Positions 1-8,200 of a stretch of 8,856 bases of DNA are shown here, one piece after another (position 1 is the stretch's first letter; the number at the start of each line of letters is the position of its first letter). The notes beneath the pieces were generated by a model. That model saw only the letters and a program-made list of their open reading frames with translations. It did no database searches and had not been told where the DNA came from. Made by a program: the position numbers and the translations under genes. Origin of the DNA: Planctomycetota bacterium (GTDB taxonomy: Bacteria; Planctomycetota; Planctomycetia; Planctomycetales; Planctomycetaceae); contig JAQBZS010000235.1 in NCBI GenBank assembly GCA_027622115.1, positions 1 through 8,856 on the forward strand. Reading direction: 5' to 3'.

Positions 1-312
1 CTGCTCAAAGATGGCGTGAAGGTCGCTTTCGAGAACGACGAAGGCGAAGAGACCGACGAGACGGTTCGCGTCATCGACTGGAACGATCCCGAGAACAACG
101 ACTTCTTTCTCGCCTCGCAGTTCTGGATCACATCGCCGAGCGGCATTTACAAGAAACGCCCCGACCTGATCGGCTTCGTCAACGGTCTGTCCCTGATCTT
201 CATCGAACTCAAAAAGAGCCACGGCAAGATCGAACACGCCTACAAGCACAACCTCGCCACCTCGCACTCGTTTCGACACCAGCCTCTTGTCACAAAGGAC
301 CGAACGCCTTGA
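1..312 (+). pseudogene. hsdR: Type I restriction enzyme R subunit (HsdR), N-terminal nuclease fragment, truncated
   Basis: The frame is open from base 1, so the 5' end lies outside the window; the GTG at 16 is an internal Val codon, not a start. Codons 1-85 read as the HsdR N-terminal domain, which in intact enzymes cuts DNA after the motor domain has translocated it. Visible are the VIDWNDPENNDFF block (codons 24-36) and the PD-(D/E)xK site: RPD with Asp at codon 55, then IELK with Glu 69 and Lys 71, at the usual 14- and 2-residue spacings. Similarity ends at about codon 85 (base 255), where intact proteins continue into a conserved Tyr-containing stretch. Eighteen unrelated codons follow to TGA at 310-312. 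HsdR is normally around 1000 residues with a DEAD-box translocase, none of which is present. No hsdM or hsdS is in view. It is almost certainly a non-functional remnant, unless the nuclease domain alone was retained. Confidence 0.85.
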
Positions 313-329
313 CGCGCGCGAAGCCAGTT

Positions 330-2012
330 CTACCGTCCTGAGTTGGCCCGATCGAACCGTGCTTGAACCATGGGGACTTGAGCTTGATGGTCTCGCCACA
401 GTTTGGCGAAGGGGCGGACTTGCGGGTAACTCTTTTGCTTTTCAGTACCCTCGTCAGTTCGCGGACGATTCAGATCGACAATGACGTTCCAGTTCAAGTA
501 CGCCATGAGCACGAGTTCAACCGCTTCGTCCGAATCCCGAATGTCGGCATGCGTGTCCAACACCTTTTCGTATTTGACCAGCCCGCTTTCGATCAGCGCC
601 TCGGCCTTGCACACTTCTTTGACCAGCCCGATCTCACCTAGTTTGGTCAACCGTTGTTTGAGCGGTCCGGTTTCGACGCCAAGCGCCTTCGCGATCTCGT
701 CAATGTGTTGCGCGCCGCTGCTACGCAAGTGCTTCAGCACCTCGCTGCCTTCATCCGTCAATTGCGCTGCCTTCACTTCCAGCGGAAGTCCGAACGTCGC
801 CGGAACGAAGGGAGCGGTGTCACCAGTTTCGCGATTTTGCAGCAAGATGTGCCCCAGATCGGTCACGCGCCAGTGGCCGTCGGGTGAAATCAGACCGGAT
901 CGCGTCAATTCCTGACCGTTGTAAATGTCTTGATGAACGGCGGTCGTTTCCGGCAGCGATTCGACCAGTGAATACGTTTTCCAATACCGGTAGTTGACCA
1001 TGTTTTGCGTGGACTGCATCTGCCGGACTTTTTCTTCAAGCGTGACGTTTTCTTCTTCAGCCACCGATTTGAGTTCTTCGTCCGTCATGTCCAATTGCAA
1101 TCGCCCGCCATAGGTGTAGAAATCTTCGCGACCGAATTCGTGGATCCACGCATCGTGCGCGATTTCCCAGCGGCGTGCGATGGCTTCGTTGAACACACCC
1201 TCGCTCTGCATGGCATTGGCCATTCCGATCAGAGAATGTGCCGCCATCGAACGAAACATGATGCGAGTCATGACTCGCTGCCCGAATTCGCTTTCTGTCT
1301 CTTTCTTGTTCGCGGACTGATAGGCCCGACGTGCCACGAGATAGTTGTCCTCGCCGTAGGGATTCAGATTACGGTCCGGACCACCCTTCCAACGCGCCCG
1401 ATCCGGATCGCCTTTTTTGTCGGCAGCGACGTTGGGATAGCCCTCGGGATTGAAATACATCCGGAAGTGCTTGGCCTCATCGGAACGACCGATCTTCTTG
1501 CCGAGAATCTCGCCGGAGAACCAATCGAGTTCCGAGATTTCTTCATTCAAAGCGCTACCGCGTTTTAGGAATCCCGCACCTTCCTTGACCCACCAATAAC
1601 GGTCTTCCACGCCGTCCCATTGACTGGAGACGTTGTACGAAATGTTCCAGCCCTGGAAGCTCCAGACTTTGTAGTAGTGCGGCTGCAACGAGATCACCGA
1701 ATCGACCGTGTTCAAGAATTTGCCCCAATTCTTGGTGTCGAAGTAATCCATTGCCTTGACGTTTTGCACGCTGGCGGCCACGCCTCGAAAACCGAGCAAC
1801 ACCAGATTCATCGCCGAACTGGATGGATCGACTTTGCCCATCGTGGCTTCGCCCAGCTTTTCCTTGTGTCGAATTTCGGCCAGGAATCCGCCCGAGATCG
1901 TGCCGTCTTCGTTTGGTGTTCCCGGCATCCCCAACAAAATGATGGGAATCAACAGGAACAGAATGCCGCCGAAGTACACGAGCTTGCGTTGTTGATTCGT
2001 CAAGTTGTTCAT
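330..2012 (-). CDS. Membrane-anchored TPR-like protein, third gene of an ABC-2 transporter operon (function unknown)
   Basis: This 560-residue protein has one hydrophobic segment at about residues 11-30, preceded by Lys/Arg, so the bulk probably lies outside the cytoplasm. There is no lipobox. Residues ~97-150 (motif SLQPHYYKVWSFQGWNISYN, then EDRYWWVKEG and a stretch ending near 170 in ELDWFSGEI) resemble the TPR-like repeats of large uncharacterised planctomycete and verrucomicrobial proteins; I recall relatives labelled 'IRE (iron responsive element)', a label with no functional support. Residues ~335-370 and ~468-510 look like the continuation of that family. Between them, about 374-466 looks foreign and includes a winged-helix-like part (416-466: LTDEGSEVLKHL, then IDEIAKALGV and LKQRLTKLGEIGLV). 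The ATG overlaps the upstream permease stop (ATGA), so translation is probably coupled and the product is probably a partner of the ABC complex. The gene is certain; its role is inference. Confidence 0.85.
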   Translation of the reverse strand: MNNLTNQQRKLVYFGGILFLLIPIILLGMPGTPNEDGTISGGFLAEIRHKEKLGEATMGKVDPSSSAMNLVLLGFRGVAASVQNVKAMDYFDTKNWGKFLNTVDSVISLQPHYYKVWSFQGWNISYNVSSQWDGVEDRYWWVKEGAGFLKRGSALNEEISELDWFSGEILGKKIGRSDEAKHFRMYFNPEGYPNVAADKKGDPDRARWKGGPDRNLNPYGEDNYLVARRAYQSANKKETESEFGQRVMTRIMFRSMAAHSLIGMANAMQSEGVFNEAIARRWEIAHDAWIHEFGREDFYTYGGRLQLDMTDEELKSVAEEENVTLEEKVRQMQSTQNMVNYRYWKTYSLVESLPETTAVHQDIYNGQELTRSGLISPDGHWRVTDLGHILLQNRETGDTAPFVPATFGLPLEVKAAQLTDEGSEVLKHLRSSGAQHIDEIAKALGVETGPLKQRLTKLGEIGLVKEVCKAEALIESGLVKYEKVLDTHADIRDSDEAVELVLMAYLNWNVIVDLNRPRTDEGTEKQKSYPQVRPFAKLWRDHQAQVPMVQARFDRANSGR

Positions 2013-3799
2013 TTTGACTCCAATTCACGAATCAAGAGGCTGAAATAGCCAATCGAAAAACAAGGCAGGAAATAGCCCAATGTGGTCGCGATGCACGCCA
2101 GTATCGTGGACATGAATTGGACGTCGAAGCCGTTTTCCACCCAGGTGGACGCCTCCGAATAGTGTCGAAAGTCGGGCAGCACCCATCGCAACAGAAACAG
2201 CCCCTTCGACCCCACCTGATCGATTTTCTTGATCACGGTGGTCGTCTGACTTTCCTCAAGCGGTGCGGTCAGCGAGTGCTGTTTCACGATCTTGACGCTG
2301 CTCTCCAAAATGCCGCCACCCTTCCATTTGTCGCCGGTCACTTTCTCCAGGAAATTCATCGCCAGCCCCTGACCCAGAATCAGGAACACCAGCGTAAGCA
2401 ACGTGGCCACCGGACCCTTGAGGAAGCAACTGCCGGTCACTCCCAACATGACCACCACCAGCATCGACAGCCAAATGCAGAAACACGCCTTGAAGAAGCC
2501 GCTGGCGAATTTTCGATCGGGGGCTCGCACGAACAGATCCGGTCGAGCCATCCCCAAGAACTGCCCGCTGTCGAGGCAGCGGACTTCAACGCGTAGTTTT
2601 CCGTCGACCACCAACTCGTCGTAGAGGTCGGCACTCTTTTCTTCGGCGGTGGTTTCGTCGAAGTACTGAATCTTGCGTTTGACTTCGGTGACGTTGTCTC
2701 CATCGTGATATTCGTTCACCGCAAAGGAATCCAAAGGCACGCGTAGACCGGAGTCCGGATTCACCAAGATGAAGTTCGCCCGCAGTTTTTCGTCGATTTT
2801 GCCTTTGTGCGTGCGGAACGTCTCGAAGCGGGCTTCCAGGCGCAGCGTGTCTCCGAGTTGTTCTTGGTTGATCCCGTCAAAGTCCCAGATTGCGGCTTGC
2901 TTACTGTTGCCGGCGATATAGCTGCGGAATTCCCAAATGTCGCCGGTGTTCAGGCCCTTGCTCGTCTTCTTGCCTTCACTGTCCAAGAAGATCAACGCCC
3001 CATGCACGGGAACTCGACAAGCCAGTACGTCTTCTTGGGCCTGATTCAAGGCATCCACATACAGCCGATAAACGTCCGGGAGTTTCGATTTCAGGTCTTG
3101 GGCGCTTTCGACCAGGTTGGCTTTGCCATCGACTTTGACTTCCAACTTGTCCTGTGGAATGACCAGCGGATTCGCAAACTGAACACGTTTCACGCTTTCG
3201 CCGTCTTGGACGAATTCGTCCACGCCGCTCACGAGATACGGCGACTGCCGCTGCATCCACACATATCCCACGACGGACATCACCGCCACGATGACCGAAC
3301 CCACCATCGCGAAACCGAACATGCGGCCCAGCACGATTTCCGAGCGGCGGGCGGGCTTCGTCACCACCGTGTGCAACGACCGCAATCGAATGTCCTCGGG
3401 CAATCCCCAACACGAAAGCAGCAGCGCCACCGGCAGCACGATCCAACTGATCGCGGTCAATACAAAACTAATGTGAATCTTCGCGCCTTGCTGCGAGACC
3501 TCGCCCGACAAGAACCAGCCCGCAAACATGAACAGCATCGCGAACAGCACAAACACCAACAGCACTTTGCGGCGAACGGATTCACGAAACGTGAGCATGG
3601 TCAGTGCCCAGACACGTCGCGGCGAAACCAGCAGAAAGTCGGACAAACCGCGTTTGGCTCGCGGAGCCAGGCCGCGAACGCCGGTCAGCATGGCCACCAC
3701 GACCGTGATGAGCGTGACCATCAAGGCGATCGCACCACCGACGATCAACCACATGAGGATGGAATCGACGAGGGGATAAGGTGTGGGATCAAAGTCCAT
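2009..3799 (-). CDS. ABC-2 type transporter permease with large extracytoplasmic domain
   Basis: This is a 596-residue inner-membrane protein. Hydrophobic segments lie at about 14-39, 79-98, 109-131, 158-182, 434-458, 463-484 and 562-590. After the third comes a cytoplasmic stretch with LPEDIRLRSLHTVVTKP and RRSEIVLGR (133-159), typical of ABC-2 permeases that pair with NatA/CcmA-like ATPases. Residues ~185-432 form a hydrophilic, probably extracytoplasmic domain of about 250 residues, much larger than the loops of simple ABC-2 permeases and not recognised by me. A second hydrophilic stretch (485-560) precedes the last segment. The ATPase gene ends 102 bp upstream and the next gene overlaps by 4 bp, so the three probably act as one complex that moves or extracts an unknown substrate. 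The ATG at 3799 has only a weak GAG upstream; an ATG at codon 16 lies inside the first membrane segment and is less likely. The permease call is firm, the substrate unknown. Confidence 0.88.
   Translation of the reverse strand: MDFDPTPYPLVDSILMWLIVGGAIALMVTLITVVVAMLTGVRGLAPRAKRGLSDFLLVSPRRVWALTMLTFRESVRRKVLLVFVLFAMLFMFAGWFLSGEVSQQGAKIHISFVLTAISWIVLPVALLLSCWGLPEDIRLRSLHTVVTKPARRSEIVLGRMFGFAMVGSVIVAVMSVVGYVWMQRQSPYLVSGVDEFVQDGESVKRVQFANPLVIPQDKLEVKVDGKANLVESAQDLKSKLPDVYRLYVDALNQAQEDVLACRVPVHGALIFLDSEGKKTSKGLNTGDIWEFRSYIAGNSKQAAIWDFDGINQEQLGDTLRLEARFETFRTHKGKIDEKLRANFILVNPDSGLRVPLDSFAVNEYHDGDNVTEVKRKIQYFDETTAEEKSADLYDELVVDGKLRVEVRCLDSGQFLGMARPDLFVRAPDRKFASGFFKACFCIWLSMLVVVMLGVTGSCFLKGPVATLLTLVFLILGQGLAMNFLEKVTGDKWKGGGILESSVKIVKQHSLTAPLEESQTTTVIKKIDQVGSKGLFLLRWVLPDFRHYSEASTWVENGFDVQFMSTILACIATTLGYFLPCFSIGYFSLLIRELESK
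2018..2021 (-). promoter_or_regulatory. Ribosome binding site for the TPR-like protein
   Basis: GGAG sits 5 nt before the ATG at 2012, inside the last codons of the upstream permease gene. It fixes this start and, with the ATGA stop-start overlap, supports translational coupling. It is one of only two clear Shine-Dalgarno matches in the window. Confidence 0.6.
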
Positions 3800-3901
3800 G
3801 TGTGGCGACTCGTTGGATTCTTCGCGTGATCATTCGACAGATTTGTCTGCCGCTGAAGCCGACGAGCCGTTCACGACCCGTCGTACGAATGCCGAATTGG
3901 T

Positions 3902-4822
3902 TCATTTTGAACCGGCTTCGACTACTGCTTTTTGGGGTTCCGTTTCCGGAGTCGTAACGCGGTGACCCGGGCGAGTTTCGCTCTCATGGACGATCCGCAA
4001 GAACAACTCTTCCAGGTTGGTGGTCGGTTGGTCGACTTGCAGCAACTCGGCATTGTGCTTGCGAAGGACTTGCTTGATTTCATCCAACGCCGATTCGTCC
4101 AGCGTCGAAGTCAGCAATTGCGTCTGCTCGCGAGACTTCAACAGGTCGTCGACGCGGCCTTCCACTTTCAACTCGCCGGAATACAGGATCGCGATGCGGT
4201 CGCACACGTCCTGCACGTCCGCCAGCAAGTGGCTGCACATCACCACGGTTTTGCCCTGATCCTTGAGTTTCAGGATCAGATCCTTCATTTCGCGAGTTCC
4301 GATGGGATCGAGACCGCTGGTCGGTTCGTCGAGCATCACGAGATCGGGATTGTTGATTAGAGCTTGGGCCAGCCCGATGCGGCGAGTCATCCCCTTGGAA
4401 TACTCTTTCAATTGCCGCCGCCGGGCATCTTGCAGACCGACCATCTTGATCAGTTCTTCTGCGCGATCGCGCCGTTCCGCCGCCGAGATATTGAAGAGGC
4501 GTCCGTAGAAGTCGAGCGTCTCGTTCGCGTTTAAGAAGCGGTAGAGATAGGACTCTTCCGGCAAATAGCCGATGCGTTCATTTTTTTCGACGTCCGACGC
4601 CGACCGGCCAAGAATCGAAATGCTGCCTTCGGACGGGAACAGCAGGCCGAGCAACAATTTGAGCGTGGTGGTTTTCCCGGAACCGTTTGGTCCCAGCAGA
4701 CCGAAGACCTCGCCCTTATGCACGTCCAAACTGAGCGAATTCAAGGCACGGACCTTCTTGCGGCCCCAAAAGTCCCGGTAGATTTTCGTGAGATTGCGAG
4801 TCTCGATAACGGTCTCGGCCAT
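3902..4822 (-). CDS. ABC transporter ATP-binding protein (CcmA/NatA-like)
   Basis: This 306-residue cytoplasmic ATPase should power the ABC-2 permease encoded just downstream. All core motifs are present: Walker A GPNGSGKT (44-51), signature YSKGMTR (141-147) in the form usual for ABC-2 partners, Walker B DLVMLDEP (160-167) with catalytic Glu166, D-loop SGLD (169-172) and H-loop His198. The Q-loop position reads YLPEE (86-90), so the usual Gln appears to be Glu89, a change I recall in this subfamily. Residues ~215-280 form the C-terminal extension common in drug-export and Nat-type ATPases, ending in NLEELFLRIVHE; the last ~25 residues are a low-complexity Glu/Thr/Pro tail. AGGA lies 7 nt before the ATG. 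This is the first gene of the three-gene unit, so the promoter is probably in the 452-bp gap upstream; the 102-bp gap before the permease gene shows no clear terminator. The substrate cannot be read from the ATPase. Confidence 0.95.
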   Translation of the reverse strand: MAETVIETRNLTKIYRDFWGRKKVRALNSLSLDVHKGEVFGLLGPNGSGKTTTLKLLLGLLFPSEGSISILGRSASDVEKNERIGYLPEESYLYRFLNANETLDFYGRLFNISAAERRDRAEELIKMVGLQDARRRQLKEYSKGMTRRIGLAQALINNPDLVMLDEPTSGLDPIGTREMKDLILKLKDQGKTVVMCSHLLADVQDVCDRIAILYSGELKVEGRVDDLLKSREQTQLLTSTLDESALDEIKQVLRKHNAELLQVDQPTTNLEELFLRIVHESETRPGHRVTTPETEPQKAVVEAGSK

Positions 4823-4829
4823 GAAGCAT

Positions 4830-4833
4830 TCCT
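4830..4833 (-). promoter_or_regulatory. Ribosome binding site for the ABC ATPase
   Basis: AGGA sits 7 nt before the ATG at 4822. It supports this start and argues against a longer N-terminus. Confidence 0.6.
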
Positions 4834-4987
4834 AAGTCGTCGTGCGCGAAAGATGAAATAAGAACCGGTATGAGCAAAGTTGAGGAGAAATCCGGGGAGC
4901 GAAAAATGGAGAGACCCGTCCACGCCTACGAATCCAGTCGGCGAGACGTTGGACGGATTATGGGCTCCCGGCAACCCGCGAGTGTCG

Positions 4988-5005
4988 AACGGAAATCGAT
5001 CCGTT
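4988..5005. repeat. Small inverted repeat in the ABC operon leader
   Basis: AACGGA and TCCGTT form a perfect 6-bp stem around a 6-nt loop, AATCGA. On the plus strand two more T follow, which looks slightly like a terminator, but no plus-strand gene needs one. On the minus strand it lies about 170 bp before the ATPase start and could fold in the leader. An arm this short may be chance. Confidence 0.3.
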
Positions 5006-5110
5006 TTCGGGACGGGATTGAGGCCAAAAACCGAGACCCTGCATGGGTTTCCGTCCCCATCGCGAGGAATCACTCTACGCCCCGTCGTGGGTGAATGCAA
5101 TAAATCGTCA

Positions 5111-5150
5111 CGGTCCAATTTGCCTGGCGGCGAGCCGTTTCGGACCAATT
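5111..5150. repeat. Direct repeat CGGWCCAATT, two copies 30 bp apart
   Basis: CGGTCCAATT (5111-5120) and CGGACCAATT (5141-5150) match at 9 of 10 bases, and their starts are exactly 30 bp apart, close to three helical turns. They lie about 290-330 bp upstream of the ATPase start. Spacing like this can mark paired binding sites for a regulator on one face of DNA, but two short copies are weak evidence. Confidence 0.3.
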
Positions 5151-5188
5151 CTTTTGCTTGCTTGGAGTGGCAAGTGTGTGCGACGGAG

Positions 5189-5212
5189 GGAAATGCGCGA
5201 TCGCCGATTTCC
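5189..5212. repeat. 24-bp near-palindrome downstream of the RND gene
   Basis: The arms GGAAAT (5189-5194) and ATTTCC (5207-5212) flank the perfect 8-bp palindrome GCGATCGC (5197-5204); all share one centre at 5200.5, and only two base pairs in each half (5195-5196 against 5205-5206) fail to pair. It begins 63 bp past the pump stop codon. A transcript hairpin could help end transcription or protect the 3' end, but no T-tract follows on the minus strand, so it is not a standard intrinsic terminator. An operator is an alternative. Confidence 0.45.
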
Positions 5213-5274
5213 TCGCTGAAAGCGTGCGCGACCTCGGCGTGTCCGTCGACGAGTCTCGGATCTCGCAGGACTTG

Positions 5275-8200
5275 TCACTCACCGCGCATCGATTCCTCTT
5301 CGAGTTCATCAAACGCCTGATCGCGATTCTGGAAGGGGTGCCCGCCGAAGCGTTGCCGGATATCGAGGTAGATCAGATTGAGCGTCGGCACGATCACCAG
5401 CGTCAATGCCGTGGCGAAGATCAGCCCGAACGTCAACGTTACCGCCATCGGAATCAGAAACTTCGCTTGGAAACTGGTTTCAAACATCAACGGCGTGAGA
5501 CCCGCGGCCGTGGTCAATGTGGTGAGCAAGATGGCTCGCAGCCGAAGCCGGGCTCCTTGGACGCTGGCCTCGAAATCGCCCACGCCGTCGCGAATGCGGC
5601 GATTGATGAAGTCCACCAGCACCAGCGAGTCATTCACGATGATGCCCGTCAACGCCACCATGCCGATCTTGCTCAGGATCGTGAACGGGTTGCCGGTGAT
5701 CCAGTGCCCCACGATCGCACCCAGCAGGCCGAACGGGATCGCCAACATCACGATCAACGGCTGCATGTACGATCGAAACAAACCCGCCAGCAACATGTAG
5801 ATCAACAACAACGCCACTGGAAACGCCAGCGTCAGCGAGCCGAATGCCTTGCGAGTCTCTTCGAATTGACCGAGTAACTCGATCTTCACCGTCGGATGCA
5901 ACGGGGCGATCCGCTCGTCGAAGACCTTCTGAACCTTGTCAAGGATCTCGCCGGTGTTGGCGACTTCGTCATCAATGTTGCCGAAGATCGTGACCGAGCG
6001 TTCGAACTTGCTGCGCTGAATCGACGTGTAGGCATCGGCTTCGGTCACTCCCGCCACTTCGCCCAGCGGCACCCAGCCGCGTTTTCCGTCCAGCATCGGT
6101 GTGGGAATCCGCATCGCTTCCAAGTTGTGGATGCTGGTGCGGTAGAACTGGGGGTATCGCACCATGATCTTCACGTCTTCGCGGTTGCGAGTCAGCCGCC
6201 GCGCTTCCCGGCCGAACAGAGCCGCTCGCACGTGGTGCCCGAGCATCGCTTCCGTGATGCCGGTGGGTCGAGCCGATTCACGCAGACGCAGTTGAGCTTC
6301 GCGCTTGCCCTTGTCGAGGTCGTCGTCGAGATCGAACACGCCCTCGTAGTTGTCCAACTCCTGCTTGAGTTTCTCGACCACTTCGCGCGTTTCGGCGAAG
6401 TTGGAGCCGCTGACGCGAATGTGAATGTCTCGTCCGCCCGGCCCGCCGTTCATTTCCTGCCACGTAACGGAATTGATGCCGGCCAACTTGCGCGACTTTT
6501 CGCGAAACTCCGTGACGACTTCCGTGCTGGATCTCAAGCCTTGTGCTTCACGAGCGTCGGCGGTTTGCAGTTCCACCACGAATTGTCCCAAATGGCTTTG
6601 ATTCAACGAACCCATCGCGCCGGCGCCTTGCAAGTCGTATTGCTGGGCCACGAACGATTGAATGTTGAGCACCTCCGGCGTCGCCGCAGGTCGCGCGAAT
6701 TCGTTGATTTGCTCGATGACGCCGCGCGTGCGATCGGCGGTTGTGCCGACGGGCATTTCCAGATTGCAGATCAGCGATTCGCTGTCCATCTTCTGCATCA
6801 TCACGTTTTCGACGATCCCACCGGCAACCAAGCCGCCAGTCATGATCAGCAGGGACACCGAAATCGCCAGCGTCAGGTAACGCCAACGCAAAGCCAGCCG
6901 CAGGAATCGCTCGTAGGGATCCAGCACGCCGTGTTGCATGAAGCGATGTTGCAATTGCATCACCGAATTCCACCACACGTGAATTCGGTGATCGCGTGAA
7001 CTGAGTTTTCGCCGCTTCGCCTCGACCTGTGCCTTGCTTGGCAAACGCGACAAGTGGGCCGGCAGCACGATCAAGGCTTCGATAAGCGAAACCGTCAATG
7101 CCGCGATAACCACCAACGGCAACTCGGCCATGAAGTCGCCGATTTGGCCTCGGATGAAGAAGAGCGGCGCGAACGCGGCCATCGTGGTGAGCACGGCAAT
7201 GATCACCGGCCACATCACTTCTTCGGCGCCTTTGATGGCCGCCCGCATCGGTGGCTCGCCCGCTTCCACGTGCCGGTAGATGTTTTCGCCGATCACGATC
7301 GCGTCATCGACGATGATCCCCAGCACGATGATGAGCCCGAACATCGACAGTAGATTGATCGACGCACCGTACATCCACATCACGATAAACGTGCCCAGAA
7401 ACGACACCACCAGCCCCACGGCCGCCCACCACGCGACTCGCCAATTGAGGAACAAGTTCAAGCTGATCAACACCAACACCAGACCGACCTGACCGTTGCG
7501 AGTCATCAAGTCCAAACGACCTTCAACGAACCTCGCCAAATCCGTGTGCAGCGCGACGTCGAACCCATGTTGGAACGGTGTACCGCGGCTCGCTTCATAG
7601 ATCGCTCGCGTGTTTGGTTCGACGCCGATGTTTTGCAAGAACTTCGTTACGAAGGAGTCGTCCAGACCGTAGTCCGCGTTCTGCTTGCCACGAATGTATG
7701 CCTTGACGACCCGTGCGATACGGATGGCGTCTTGTGATTTGTTCTTGTAGACGACGCAGTTCATTCCCGGCTTGCCGTTGAAGTAGGACTCCAAATCGCT
7801 CTCGACAAACTCGTCGCGAATGACGGCGACGTCCCGCAGTCGGAGCTTGCGACCGTCGGCCAAGTTGCGGACCACCAATTCCTCAAGATCAACGCCGCGG
7901 TTCAGTTCGCCCAGCGTCCGCACGGCCATTGATGTGCGGCTGCCCTTGAGTTGCCCGCCGGAGACGTCGAGGTTGGACGCTCGGATGGCGTCGGCGATTT
8001 CGTCAAACGTGATGTCGTATTCGAGCAGCTTGTCGGGCCGGACCTCGACGCTGATTTCGTCGCCGCGAGCCCCAGTGATCTGGATTTTGCTGACGCCGGG
8101 GAGTTGCAGCAGTTCCTCTCTCAGATTGCGAGCCGCCCGCTTCAGTCGCCGATGCCGGTCCGCCGGATCCGCCCCTTCGCCGCCGTCGCCGAAGATCGCC

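Larger units (their letters stand above)
4823..5274. other. Intergenic region between the RND pump gene and the ABC operon
   Basis: This 452-bp stretch lies between the stop of the pump gene and the start of the ABC ATPase, both on the minus strand. Open frames crossing it (minus 5148-4741, plus 4880-5320 and plus 4870-5094) give Arg/Ser/Pro-rich products with no recognisable family and overlap real genes, so I read it as non-coding. It should hold the 3' end of the pump transcript and the promoter and leader of the ABC operon. No convincing -35/-10 pair was found near the ATPase gene. It contains a near-palindrome (5189-5212), a direct repeat pair (5111-5150) and a small hairpin (4988-5005), listed separately. 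Confidence 0.6.

Noticed and set aside
313..329. Possible terminator between the convergent hsdR remnant and the TPR-like gene
   Set aside because: The GC-rich GCGCGCG run here has no matched stem and no T-tract on either strand.
1005..1568. Plus-strand open frame of 187 codons opposite the TPR-like gene
   Set aside because: It is antisense to a coding region with sensible protein composition and an ATGA-coupled start; no domain is recognisable.
2807..3829. Plus-strand open frame of 340 codons opposite the ABC permease
   Set aside because: It is antisense to the permease; the second half is a low-complexity His/Gln/Arg/Asp run and nothing matches a known family.
3881..3888. Perfect 8-bp palindrome TCGTACGA in the gap between the ATPase and permease genes
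   Set aside because: Eight-base palindromes arise often by chance; no extended arms, T-tract or second copy is visible here.
4834..4880. Possible sigma-70 promoter for the ABC operon (TTGCTC, 17 bp, ATCTTT on the minus strand)
   Set aside because: Only half of the -35 bases match and the -10 is poor; it is not strong enough to annotate.
4741..5148. Minus-strand open frame of 135 codons covering the intergenic gap and the 5' end of the ABC ATPase
   Set aside because: It overlaps the ATPase N-terminus in another frame, and its product resembles no family. The ATPase has a good ribosome binding site and start of its own.
4880..5320. Plus-strand open frame of 146 codons crossing from the gap into the 3' end of the RND gene
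   Set aside because: The product is Ser/Arg/Pro-rich, has no visible ribosome binding site, and runs into a real gene on the other strand.
5896..6999. Long plus-strand open frame of 367 codons inside the RND gene
   Set aside because: It is fully antisense to a clear RND coding region. Its product is rich in His, Gln and Arg with no recognisable domain, as expected when the reverse strand of a GC-rich gene is read.
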